Shown piece by piece: positions 23,122 to 30,353 of a stretch of DNA of 64,000 nucleotides (position 1 is the stretch's first letter; the number at the start of each line of letters is the position of its first letter). Source of the stretch: Ramlibacter terrae. GTDB lineage: Bacteria > Pseudomonadota > Gammaproteobacteria > Burkholderiales > Burkholderiaceae_C. Location of the stretch: assembly GCA_013127575.1 (NCBI GenBank), contig CP053418.1, positions 4,340,001-4,404,000 on the forward strand, read 5' to 3'. Under the pieces are notes generated by a model. That model saw only the letters and a program-made list of their open reading frames with translations, made no database searches and had not been told where the DNA came from. A program made the translations under genes and the position numbers.

Positions 23122-23649
23122 CTTGGTTCGGGATGAGGGCGACCAGGTCCGTGACGCCCATGTCCACGCCTGCTTGCGACAGCAAGGTGGTGGCTTGTCC
23201 CCGGTGGTGCGTCTGGTGGTTGAAGAAATGCTGCACGAGCGCGCCGAAGTTCCTGCGGAACACGCCGCCGGCCGTGCTCGTGTACGTGAAGTCTCCCGCC
23301 AGATGCGCGGGCGTGAGTTCCGCGGCCCAGGCGGCGATCAGGCCATCGAGGCGTTCGCGGTAGATCCGCAATCCGGGCAGGCCGTCCGCCAGCGGCTGGG
23401 TCAAGGATGCGGGACACGGCATGTCCGCCAGCGGGTCGAGCGACGCGAAGCCGCCCCGGTGGCGCCAGAAGCGATGCAGCCAGATCGTGTCGCCCGCCGC
23501 GATGTGGTTCAGCGTGCCGAGCAGGGAGCCGAAGAACGCGCCCTTGTCTTGCGCCAGTTCCGCGGGCGGCAGGGCGGGGCGGCCTCGTACAGGCGGGTGT
23601 TCATCCAGCGGTTGTAGTCGGCCATCAGGACGGCGATCTGCGGTGTCAT
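23114..23649 (-). CDS. DinB family protein
   Basis: A four-helix-bundle protein of about 178 residues. The DinB metal-binding histidines are seen in TLNHIAAGDTIWLHRFW and in the C-terminal FNHQTHHRGQATTLL. A frame change near 23585 joins MNTRLYEA to LPPAELAQDKGAFFGS. DinB/YfiT-like proteins are metal-dependent enzymes or thiol S-transferases, often damage-linked, and it directly overlaps a DNA glycosylase gene (ATGA). Substrate unknown. Confidence 0.85.
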
Positions 23650-24215
23650 CGGCGGAAGCACCCGATGGCGTGGTCGTCGACGATGCCGACCGCCTGCATC
23701 CACGCATAGACGATGACGGGCCCGACGAACTTGAAGCCGCGCCGCTTGAGCTCCTTCGAGATCTCTTCGGACTTGGGCGTGCTCACGGGCAGCGTGCGGC
23801 CGTCGCCGCGCAGCACCTTGCCACCGGTGAACGACCAGCAGAAGTCGGCGAAGTCTTCGCCGCGGGCCGCCATGTCGCAGTAGATCTTCGCGGCGGCGAT
23901 GGTGGCTTCGATCTTGGCGCGCGAGCGGATGATGCCGGGGTCGGCCAGCAGCTGGTCGACCTTCTCCGGCCCGAAGCGCGCCACCTTGGCCGGATCGAAA
24001 TCCGCGAAGCCGCGGCGGAAGGCCTCGCGCTTGTGCAGGATCGTGCGCCACGACAGGCCCGCACGGAAGCCTTCGAGCACCAGCATCTCCCAGAGCATGC
24101 GTGCATCGCGCTGCGGCACGCCCCATTCCTCGTCGTGGTAGCGGGCCATCAGGGCGTCGTCGCCGTCGGCCCAGCCGCAGCGGGCGACGCCGTTCGAAGT
24201 GGGAGTGCGCGTCAC
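23646..24215 (-). CDS. tag: DNA-3-methyladenine glycosylase I
   Basis: Intact, 189 residues from GTG 24215, which overlaps the upstream stop as GTGA. Signatures are RCGWADGDDALMARYHDEEW (zinc Cys and base pocket), LEGFRAGLSWRTILHKREAF, FVGPVIVYAWMQAVGIVDDH and the final His-Cys pair DHAIGCF that completes the zinc site. It removes 3-methyladenine from alkylated DNA. Coupling to dinB suggests an alkylation-response unit. Confidence 0.95.
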   Translation of the reverse strand: MTRTPTSNGVARCGWADGDDALMARYHDEEWGVPQRDARMLWEMLVLEGFRAGLSWRTILHKREAFRRGFADFDPAKVARFGPEKVDQLLADPGIIRSRAKIEATIAAAKIYCDMAARGEDFADFCWSFTGGKVLRGDGRTLPVSTPKSEEISKELKRRGFKFVGPVIVYAWMQAVGIVDDHAIGCFRR

Positions 24216-24490
24216 GGTTCGGCGCGCCTCGGACGAACCGCCATGACGAGCAACAGCGCACAACAGCTCGTGAAGGCCGCAGCCGTTCCGCCGACGACGA
24301 AAGCGACCGGCCACATGCTGGCGCCGCCCCCGCCGCTGGGCAACAGGTACTCCTGCACCAGCAACAGGGCGAGGAACGCGCCGGCGGGCAGCAGGGCGGC
24401 AACGAGCCATGCGGGCGCACCGCGCAGGTACCAGCCGCTGAGCGCGCCGACCAGCGCGGAGCCGCCGAGGAGGACAAGCCAGGCTTCCAT
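24212..24490 (-). CDS. Small inner-membrane protein, three predicted helices
   Basis: Intact, 92 residues. Three hydrophobic stretches (AWLVLLGGSALVGALSGWYL, AWLVAALLPAGAFLALLLV, WPVAFVVGGTAAAFTSCCAL) fill most of it. No family is recognised. It is the first gene of a five-gene overlapping chain leading to tag, so it is probably co-expressed with the repair genes. Confidence 0.75.
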   Translation of the reverse strand: MEAWLVLLGGSALVGALSGWYLRGAPAWLVAALLPAGAFLALLLVQEYLLPSGGGGASMWPVAFVVGGTAAAFTSCCALLLVMAVRPRRAEP

Positions 24491-24585
24491 CGTTTCCTAG
24501 GTGAAGTGGAGTCTCGAGCGCATGGGGTTGCGCATCTTGCCAGTCGGTGTGGACCGGGGCAAGGACGAAGTCCGGGGTGGGAGGT

Positions 24586-25304
24586 TCAGCCGCGGGTCCA
24601 GAGGCCCGCCTTCCCCACGAAGAAGGCGCAGTCGCCTTCGACTTCGATGGCGTAACCGGTCATGGACACGAGCGCGCTGTTGCTTTCCGTGACCGGTGGA
24701 ACGTCGGCATTGTCGACGCGCAGCGGGCGCGAAGCCATGTCCACCGTCTTGCCGCCGTCCCACCATTGCCTGTGGCTGAAAGGCATGAAGCCGACGTGCG
24801 GGGCGCCCCCGCCGTACACCGGTCGGTGCTCTCCACCTGCGCCGTGGTGCCATGGAGGGCCTCGATCTCCGCGATGCCATCCAGCAAGCGGAGTTCCTTC
24901 CAACTTGGCGGGGGAATGGGGTCGGTGGGCGAATAGCGCTCCGGATCCCGCGGCGCGAAGAATCGCTGGCTGGGCGTGGCGAGGAGGTACTCGGTCCCGC
25001 CCTGCACGTACGGCGAGCGGCCGACACTCTGCCGCTTTTCCCGGCAGTAGTACAGGTTGACGGTGTGCAGCGATCGAGGGCCTTGCAGCGGGCAGACCGC
25101 CAGCAGCAGCACCGGGTGGACTTCGTGCCTGTGCGTCGCGGTCACGTTGCCGCTGGAGCGTTGCCCTCCGCCGGCGGGCTGGCACAACACGAGGTCGCCT
25201 ACCGACAGATTCTCGATTCGCACCAACCCATCGGGCGTGTGCGCCAGCGTCCCGGCACCGAAAGCGCCGCGTTGCGGGCGTGTGCCAGGCTGCAAGGCGG
25301 TCAT
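24586..25304 (-). CDS. Hint-fold-like protein lacking the catalytic cysteine
   Basis: About 239 residues. The N-terminal GAFGAGTLAHTPDGLVRIEN followed by LSVGDLVLCQPAGGG matches the opening of Hint (hedgehog/intein) domains, including the GT-x-V/A-x-T turn and the I-E-x-L-x-x-GD-x-V block. HEVHPVLLLAV could stand for the TxxH region. The splice-site Cys expected before F is Ala here, so autoprocessing is unlikely. The C-terminus ends GDCAFFVGKAGLWTRG. A frame change is near 24810. There is no signal peptide. It sits 7 bases after a secreted-protein gene. The family call is tentative. Confidence 0.5.
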
Positions 25305-25311
25305 CCCGGTT

Positions 25312-25773
25312 CTAGCGCGGCATCGGACCGTCCGAGCCTCCGCGCAGAACCTCTTCCGCGTGGCTGCGCGCAGTGCGGCCCGGCGCAAGCTCCACCCCAT
25401 AGAACACGCGATCGCCGTTCAGGAGGACGACCGTGTCCTTGTCCTTGGCAAGGTGCGTGGCCCACATTCCCCCGTACCCGCAGCCACCGAGGCGATAGCG
25501 AACCTTGTTCCGCGCGGTGCCTTTCAGCACGTGCAGCACGGTCACCGTCGCCCAGCCCTCGCCTTCGAAAGCCGTCGGATTTTCCTTTCCGTTGTCGCCC
25601 CGCTCGATGGCGCGCACCACCAGGATCGCATCCGCCTGCTCCGTGTACAGCTTCCTCAGTTCCCGCTCGGTGGACATGCGCTCGCCCGGCCACGGAGGCT
25701 GGCACGCGTGGGCCGAGGGCGCGTACGCCATGAGCAGCGCAAGAAAGCCGACGGCGAGATGGCCAACCTGCAT
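25312..25773 (-). CDS. Secreted protein of unknown function
   Basis: Intact, 153 residues from ATG 25773. MQVGHLAVGFLALLMAYAP followed by SAHACQPPW is a clear signal peptide. The mature part, with ADAILVVRAIERGD, GWATVTVLHVLKGTARNKVR and RLGGCGYGG, resembles small periplasmic proteins described only as hypothetical. It lies directly before the Hint-like gene and just after the DUF4019-like gene, so the three are likely one transcript. Confidence 0.7.
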   Translation of the reverse strand: MQVGHLAVGFLALLMAYAPSAHACQPPWPGERMSTERELRKLYTEQADAILVVRAIERGDNGKENPTAFEGEGWATVTVLHVLKGTARNKVRYRLGGCGYGGMWATHLAKDKDTVVLLNGDRVFYGVELAPGRTARSHAEEVLRGGSDGPMPR

Positions 25774-25778
25774 GCATT

Positions 25779-26331
25779 TCAGCACCCGAACTGGGCGCGG
25801 AGTTGCTCGCTTTGCGCCGGCTGCAGCCGCGCCGCCGTCGCGCGGTCGATCACATTCTCTTCCTCGCGGGCCAGCGCGAAAGTGCCGTCCGCTTGCACCT
25901 GCCAGATCAGGTAGCCGCAGTGCAGCGCCAAGCCATCGAACTGGGAGGAAAAGTCCACCGCCGCGAAGATGCCCGGGCGCTGCGGGGGTCCTTGTACCAG
26001 GTCACCTTGCGGATCAGGCGGCCCTTCGGAGCGCCGGCGCCGGCGTTGAACTCCTGGATTGCGTTTTGCCAGCCGCCCAAGGGAACGGTGGACCTTTGAC
26101 CGGGCGAGAACATCGCGTAGGCCTCGTCGATCCGGCCGGTGTCGCGCGCATCGAAGTAGGCGCGAGTCTGCGAGAGGACTGCGCTGACCTGTGCGTCCGT
26201 CGGTTGCCACTGCGGCCCCGCGTTGGATGGCGACACCACACGGGAACGTCTCCGCCGGGCGTGACGGGCTGGGCGTGGAGATGCCCACCGGCCATGACGG
26301 ACATTCCGATCGCAAGTACGAACGATTTCAT
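25779..26331 (-). CDS. Secreted DUF4019-like protein
   Basis: About 184 residues. MKSFVLAIGMSVMAGGHLHAQ is a signal peptide. The mature region, joined across frame changes near 26235 and 25985, reads YFDARDTGRIDEAYAMFSPG, LGGWQNAIQEFNAGAGAPKG and GIFAAVDFSSQFDGLALHCG, which resembles the DUF4019 pattern of small periplasmic cystatin/NTF2-like proteins. Function unknown. Confidence 0.6.
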
Positions 26332-26350
26332 CTGGAGTTGCATGGTGGAG

Positions 26351-26762
26351 TCATCCTGTCGGATCCGATGGGCCGCTTGCGCGTGTTCGCTCCATCGCTG
26401 AAGAAGACGGTGTGAACCCGAGCCGCGCGAAGAACTGGCGCGCGCCCGGTCGTTCCGCCCGCAGCACCCAGGTGATCCCCGGCTCCGGGCCCATCAAGGC
26501 GTGGACGAGGCGGGCGCCCAGCCCAAGGCCCCGGTGCGCCTCGGCCACCACGACCATCGACAGGTAACCGTTGGAGAGCCCGTCGGTCACGCCGCGAGCG
26601 AAGCCCACCACCTCGCCTTCGTTCACCGCCACCACTGCGTGCGATCTGGCCGGGGAGCTGCTGGAGCCAGGCGGCATCGGGAAGGCGGTGCGCCCAGCCA
26701 TGGCTGGCCAGCAGCGCATGCACGGCGGGCAGTTCGGATGGCGAAGGCGCGCGGATCTCCAT
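26351..26762 (-). CDS. GNAT-family N-acetyltransferase
   Basis: About 137 residues. Motif A, the acetyl-CoA pyrophosphate loop, is LSMVVVAEAHRGLGLGARLV; motif D/B is GARQFFARLGFTP. The N-terminus MEIRAPSPSELPAVHALLAS joins to VVAVNEGEVVGFARG across a frame change near 26655. Substrate unknown. It stands alone between small genes on the minus strand. Confidence 0.82.
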
Positions 26763-26844
26763 GGACTGGTTCAGAGGCGAAGCTCGGGTCGCATCCCACA
26801 ACGAGGCTCCAGCCGTGGCGGAGCCCATGGAACGACCGCCTTCA

Positions 26845-27177
26845 TCAAACCGGCCTGATCCGGAACACGGCCCGGAGCATCACGGGGAACCACAGTGCGG
26901 CGAGCCCGATCAGGATCCAGATCGGGATCACCAGGATCGGGTTCATCTTGCTGGAGTTGAACGCGTGGCCCATCACGATCAGGAGCGCGGCCGGCACGGA
27001 GGCGACGACCCACAGGATGCTCAGCCTCCGCGCAGCGGGGACCACGCTGCGCTGGGCGAACCCGCAGTAGACGAGGAAACCGAGGGCGACCACCAGCAGC
27101 GGCACGAAGAACAGCAGGCCGAATCCGAGGCTCACGCCGGAGACGACCTGTGCGTCGAGAGCTTCGCTGTTCAACAT
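26845..27177 (-). CDS. Small membrane protein, three helices
   Basis: Intact, 110 residues with three hydrophobic segments (LLFFVPLLVVALGFLVYCGF, LSILWVVASVPAALLIVMG, NPILVIPIWILIGLAALWF). Not recognised as a family. Its ATG overlaps the stop of the upstream membrane-protein gene (ATGTTGA), so the two are probably made together. Confidence 0.65.
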   Translation of the reverse strand: MLNSEALDAQVVSGVSLGFGLLFFVPLLVVALGFLVYCGFAQRSVVPAARRLSILWVVASVPAALLIVMGHAFNSSKMNPILVIPIWILIGLAALWFPVMLRAVFRIRPV

Positions 27178-27707
27178 GGGGCTTTCCTCTGCGAAAGGGA
27201 GCGCATCGAACTTCGGGATACCGCAAGGCGGATGGAAATCCCCTTTTCCTCCTGAGCGGATCTTGCCAGCACACGGCTGTCACCGCAAACGCGGAGCAGC
27301 CTCATTGCCGTTCCTGCCGGAACGACCCGGAAGGGGTTCAGTTCACGACACGACCGACCAAATGTGTTTCCCGAAGATCCACCCCGGAGCGCTGCCCGGA
27401 AAAGGACTGCGTAGGCGACGGGCCCCAAGAACGTCGACTCGGGGGCCAACCGAGAAACCAGCATCGCTGGAGCCGCAATCGCTGCGAAGGCTCCCGCCGT
27501 GGAAGCCGCCATGAACGCCAGAAGAACGATGGCCTGGATCAAGGTCAGTGAGGCATTGAAGGAAGTCAGCAGCTTGAGAAGCGGCCGATCTGGAGCCGCC
27601 ACGTAGCCGGTCGTCGCCGCAGAGTGAGCAGCCGCACAGAAGCCGTAGAAGCAACCGGCTGCGATTCCAGCCGTGAGACTGCCCGCGATCACCCATGCCG
27701 TTTCCAT
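27171..27707 (-). CDS. Membrane protein of unknown function
   Basis: 178 residues from METAWVIAGSLTAGIAAGCF, with three hydrophobic stretches in the first 115 residues and a hydrophilic, arginine- and serine-rich tail. The tail may be real, because its stop overlaps the next start, or may follow an undetected frame change. The start lies 4 bases from an attC-like hairpin (27711-27780), as in cassette genes further right, so this may be the last cassette of the array. Confidence 0.5.
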   Translation of the reverse strand: METAWVIAGSLTAGIAAGCFYGFCAAAHSAATTGYVAAPDRPLLKLLTSFNASLTLIQAIVLLAFMAASTAGAFAAIAAPAMLVSRLAPESTFLGPVAYAVLFRAALRGGSSGNTFGRSCRELNPFRVVPAGTAMRLLRVCGDSRVLARSAQEEKGISIRLAVSRSSMRSLSQRKAPC

Positions 27708-27710
27708 GCA

Positions 27711-27780
27711 GCCTAGCGCTTGCCACGAGAGTCTCGACCCGGCTTGCCGGGGCGAGTGCTCTCGATCGAAGGGTGAGACC
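27711..27780 (-). repeat. Degenerate attC-like hairpin at the array's distal end
   Basis: It begins GCCTAGC (compare GCCTAAC) and ends GGTGAGACC (compare GTTAGAC), with internal arms CGAGAG-CTCGA-CCCGG and CCGGGGCGAG-CTCTCG. The last bases (TCGATCGAAGGGTGAGAC) run parallel to TCGAACGACCTGTTAGAC of the better attC sites. Both core triplets are mutated. The call rests on position and outline rather than on intact cores. Confidence 0.4.
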
Positions 27781-27794
27781 GCTGCTGCATGGAC

Positions 27795-28265
27795 TCAGCC
27801 CCGGTACGGGCCCTTCACCTCGCCCCAACCCCACTTGGGCATCGGCGCATGGTGATCTGCAGATGCTCCAGGCTGGGAGTTGATGACGGCAAGCCTCGAG
27901 CCCCACTCCGGGTAGCCTACGAGAGCGGAACGAAACTCAGGATCATCCGGCATGCCCAGTTCATCGGCGGTGGCAAGAAGAAGCTCGACCCACCTGCGGC
28001 GCATCTCTTGTGTGAGATGCCGATCGAGGTGCTTTTGGATCATGTGGGGATGGCCGCCGTGGCTCTCGGAGTAGCTTGCCGGCCCTCCCGGGACTTCTGC
28101 CGGGAACGCTGCAACGTGCTCGGAATGAGCGGAATCCATGTGGGCAAAGACCGGCTGGAGCACAGGATCTTCATGGACATGCTCATAGAAGCGCCGGGTC
28201 AGCCGGCTCAGTGATTCGATTCCGCCTACCCACTCGTAGAGAGTCGGGGTGTCTGAACTCTGCAT
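27795..28265 (-). CDS. Group II truncated haemoglobin
   Basis: Intact, 156 residues. The B10 tyrosine is in LTRRFYEHVHEDPVLQPVF, the proximal histidine in HMIQKHLDRHLTQEMRRR, and the group II tryptophan (G8) in RRRWVELLLATADELG. A good RBS (AAGGAG) lies 7 bases before ATG 28265. Such proteins bind O2 or NO and serve in redox or nitrosative protection. It occupies a cassette between two degenerate attC sites, an uncommon cargo. Confidence 0.88.
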   Translation of the reverse strand: MQSSDTPTLYEWVGGIESLSRLTRRFYEHVHEDPVLQPVFAHMDSAHSEHVAAFPAEVPGGPASYSESHGGHPHMIQKHLDRHLTQEMRRRWVELLLATADELGMPDDPEFRSALVGYPEWGSRLAVINSQPGASADHHAPMPKWGWGEVKGPYRG

Positions 28266-29118
28266 GACGAACTCCTTGTGTTTGGCTGCGGTCTGACCGT
28301 CGGAGCAGACCGGCACGCTGTGCGGCGCGATGCCGCTGCGTGTCCGCATCGAACGAGCTGTCAGACCCGTCCGTATTTCGCATGGGCTTCTGCACGCCCG
28401 AGCCGGGCGGCGCGAACCAACCCACTGCCCACGGCGACACCTCCAAGAGGGTCGATATAGTCTCGCTCCCCCAAGGCCCGGGTCCGACTTGGTACACGCC
28501 GACGTTGAACATGAACACTCGGTCGGACAGCGACTCAAACCAATGAATGTTCTGGTGTTCATCTGAAATGGATGACATCTCCCCGGGGCCGGCCTCCATG
28601 TCGCTCACCGGTCGGATCAGCATCTCAGTCGCAGTCGTTTCCAGCCGATCGAAGTGGCGAACACGTGCGCGGCCGTCGAGCACCATGTGCAGCGTAGCCA
28701 TGTTGTGATGGCCATGTGGGACGACAGCGGCACCCTTCTTCAACGTAAAGAGGAACGGTCTGAACCTTAGCACTTGCAGTCGGCCCCCGTCATCCAAAAG
28801 TACATGCGCTGCATCCCCTCGCCGTCTGATGGGAATCGCGCAGTGGCTGCAAGCTTCTCGAAGTCCAATCCGCGTAGGAGGTCGGCCAAATCGAGCGCGC
28901 CGAGCGTCGACTCGACTTCTCGCTGCCGGGGAACGCGGCGAGGCGCTGCCATTGGCCAGTGCGAGGGTGGCCTCATTCAATCGGAGCAGCCACGGGCGCA
29001 CGCCCTGCTTCAACGCACCATCCAGCGCCTCCGCCCGTGACGAGTGCCGAAGGAGAGTCGCCGGGAAAAGCGCCTGAAGCGTACCAGCAGCAAAGGAACG
29101 TCGGGTGATGGTGCACAT
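28183..29118 (-). CDS. Tat-exported cupin-like protein (integron cassette)
   Basis: It starts MCTITRRSFAAGTLQALFPA at 29118: a twin-arginine signal with the TRRSF motif. The middle (28770-28980) reads correctly only in another frame (LGALDLADLLRGLDFEKLAA, RMYFWMTGADCKC), then the first frame returns with PHGHHNMATLHMVLDGRARV and SDEHQNIHWFESLSD, a cupin barrel with a His-rich metal site. The proper end should be at the attC, but the attC stop is mutated, so the frame runs through it and into the haemoglobin gene. Enzymatic role unknown; an oxygenase or binding protein is possible. Confidence 0.6.
   Translation of the reverse strand: MCTITRRSFAAGTLQALFPATLLRHSSRAEALDGALKQGVRPWLLRLNEATLALANGSASPRSPAARSRVDARRARFGRPPTRIGLREACSHCAIPIRRRGDAAHVLLDDGGRLQVLRFRPFLFTLKKGAAVVPHGHHNMATLHMVLDGRARVRHFDRLETTATEMLIRPVSDMEAGPGEMSSISDEHQNIHWFESLSDRVFMFNVGVYQVGPGPWGSETISTLLEVSPWAVGWFAPPGSGVQKPMRNTDGSDSSFDADTQRHRAAQRAGLLRRSDRSQTQGVRHAEFRHPDSLRVGRRNRITEPADPALL
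28291..28366 (-). repeat. attC site, degenerate cores
   Basis: The plus-strand edge reads GTCTGACCGTCGGAGCAGACC and the far edge GCATCGAACGAGCTGTCAGAC, matching the intact sites GTCTAACGTCGGAGTTGACC and GTGTCGAACGACTTGTTAGAC with the AAC changed to GAC and GTT to GTC. Loss of the GTT triplet should block integrase cleavage. It separates the cupin and haemoglobin cassettes. Confidence 0.7.
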
Positions 29119-29121
29119 AGC

Positions 29122-29167
29122 GTCCAAGGCCGGAGTAGACCGGCGACCGGCGAACGACCTGTCAGAG
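29122..29167 (-). repeat. attC remnant, internally deleted
   Basis: Only 46 bases: GTCCAAGGCCGGAGTAGACC, then the shortened centre, then CGAACGACCTGTCAGAG. The outer 20 bases on each side follow the array's attC consensus, but the loop region is gone and both cores are mutated (AAC to AAG, GTT to GTC). It lies between the nucleotidyltransferase and cupin cassettes. Confidence 0.65.
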
Positions 29168-29171
29168 CGAG

Positions 29172-29758
29172 TCAGCACGGGACGACTGTAACTCTCGGCC
29201 ACCGGTCGCGGTACCGCTTCTGAGCAACGCGTTGGCGATAAGTGGCGAGGCTCACCCGGGCAGGATTTCTTCGCACCTGCATCGCCAACAAGTCGGAGAG
29301 CCCGTGCGGAGCGAGAACGTCGATCGCGTCTTCGTCCGTCAACGTCACGCCGACAGAGGTGGCGAACTCCGGCCAAGTGGCGATGGCATCCTCGAGCGAG
29401 AGAAGCGGAGGCACGGCATGTCCGAAATAGCTCTCGAACCACAGGTGGACACCTGCCTGGTTCGTCACCTCCCACGGTTGCGAAGGAAGTAGCTCCAGCA
29501 AGCGAGCCTGCAGGGCGGTGTCAGCCTCGGGCCTGAGATCGCGAGCCTCAAAATAGGCGACGTCGATGTCTGGCAATGCTGAAGGCACGGAGTACCCGTG
29601 CAGGTGATCCCAGACCAGGTTGCGCACGGCACCTGCGCCGATGCACACCAGGACTGCAGCCCCAGTCCGCGCACCGCTCTCAGTGCGTCCATGAACCAGC
29701 CCGACGAGCACACGATGGCGGCAACTTCGAGTCTCTGATCGAGCGCCACGGTGTGCAT
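29172..29758 (-). CDS. Nucleotidyltransferase family protein (integron cassette)
   Basis: About 195 residues. After MHTVALDQRLEVAAIV and ALRAVRGLGLQSWC, and a frame change near 29645, it reads GAGAVRNLVWDHLHGYSVPS, PDIDVAYFEARDL with the acidic metal pair, SQPWEVTNQAGVHLWFE, LEDAIATWPEFATSVGV and LAPHGLSDLLAMQVRRNP. This is the DUF925-type nucleotidyltransferase family, often seen in mobile arrays, with no settled substrate. Its ATG lies 4 bases from the flanking attC core, and no RBS is visible. Confidence 0.8.
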
Positions 29759-29761
29759 GGG

Positions 29762-29854
29762 CTCTAACGGTGGAGATGACCGCTGCGCGCCGGAGAGGAC
29801 CGCAGCGATGCGAAGGACCGCCGGTGGGAGTCCGTGTCGAACGACCTGTAAGAC
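29762..29854 (-). repeat. attC site, one core mutated
   Basis: 93 bases from CTCTAACGGTGGAGATGACC to TCGAACGACCTGTAAGAC. Length and both edges match the array consensus. The left edge keeps CTCTAAC, but the right edge has GTAAGAC in place of GTTAGAC. It separates the CusF-like and nucleotidyltransferase cassettes. Confidence 0.8.
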
Positions 29855-29873
29855 AGCATTGCACCTGGCTGGA

Positions 29874-30236
29874 TCACTTGCATTCCCTGAAACGCTCACA
29901 CGGTGTGGCGGCTTGTATGGCCTTCAGCACGTTCTCGCCATCGACGCGCTCGGCCTTAAAAGCGACGCTATCCCCTTCCCGCAATCCTGCGACAAGCCGC
30001 TCGTCGATGACTCGATAGGTCAAGGTCGAAAACGGGAGCTTCGCCCCCGGAAGGAGTTTTAGCCGGATGTAGAGGTGCTTCTGATCGTTCTTTGAGATGG
30101 ACCGCACAATGGCTCTCGTGTACACGTCGGCTGGAGTCGCTGAGGCTTCTGCTGCTCCGGCGGCATAGGCCACACTAGGGGCGTATGCGGCGATCACCAG
30201 ATGAATGACGGCGGAAAGAACGAAGGTGGACTTCAT
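29874..30236 (-). CDS. CusF-like periplasmic protein without the copper ligands (integron cassette)
   Basis: Intact, 120 residues. MKSTFVLSAVIHLVIAAYAP ending SVAYA is a signal peptide. The mature part has the CusF/CzcE small beta-barrel pattern: YTRAIVRSISKNDQKHLYIR, LTYRVIDERLVAGLREGDSV and AFKAERVDGENVLKAIQ. In CusF the metal is held by His, Trp and two Met (AMTM-type block); the matching place here is STLTY, so copper binding as in CusF is unlikely. It ends with a cysteine-containing tail TPCERFRECK. Its ATG is 4 bases from the attC core. Confidence 0.6.
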   Translation of the reverse strand: MKSTFVLSAVIHLVIAAYAPSVAYAAGAAEASATPADVYTRAIVRSISKNDQKHLYIRLKLLPGAKLPFSTLTYRVIDERLVAGLREGDSVAFKAERVDGENVLKAIQAATPCERFRECK

Positions 30237-30239
30237 GCT

Positions 30240-30353
30240 GTCTAACGTCGGAGTTGACCGGCACGTAACTGCATTGCGCCGCGAGACGTATGCTTCCGCG
30301 CACGGCTCGCGGCGCAATGCAGTTGCGTGTCCGCGTCGAACGACCTGTTAGAG
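30240..30353 (-). repeat. attC site with extended hairpin
   Basis: 114 bases from GTCTAACGTCGGAGTTGACC to CGTCGAACGACCTGTTAGAG. Between the usual edges, arms 30262-30285 and 30306-30329 are complementary with one mismatch, giving a 24-base stem in place of the shorter loop of its neighbours. Both core triplets are intact, so this is a candidate functional site. Confidence 0.88.

Noticed and set aside
22100..27177. The small-gene region considered as further integron cassettes.
   Set aside because: Gene size and orientation fit, but no attC edges (GTTAG/CTAAC with the shared flanks) were found between these genes.
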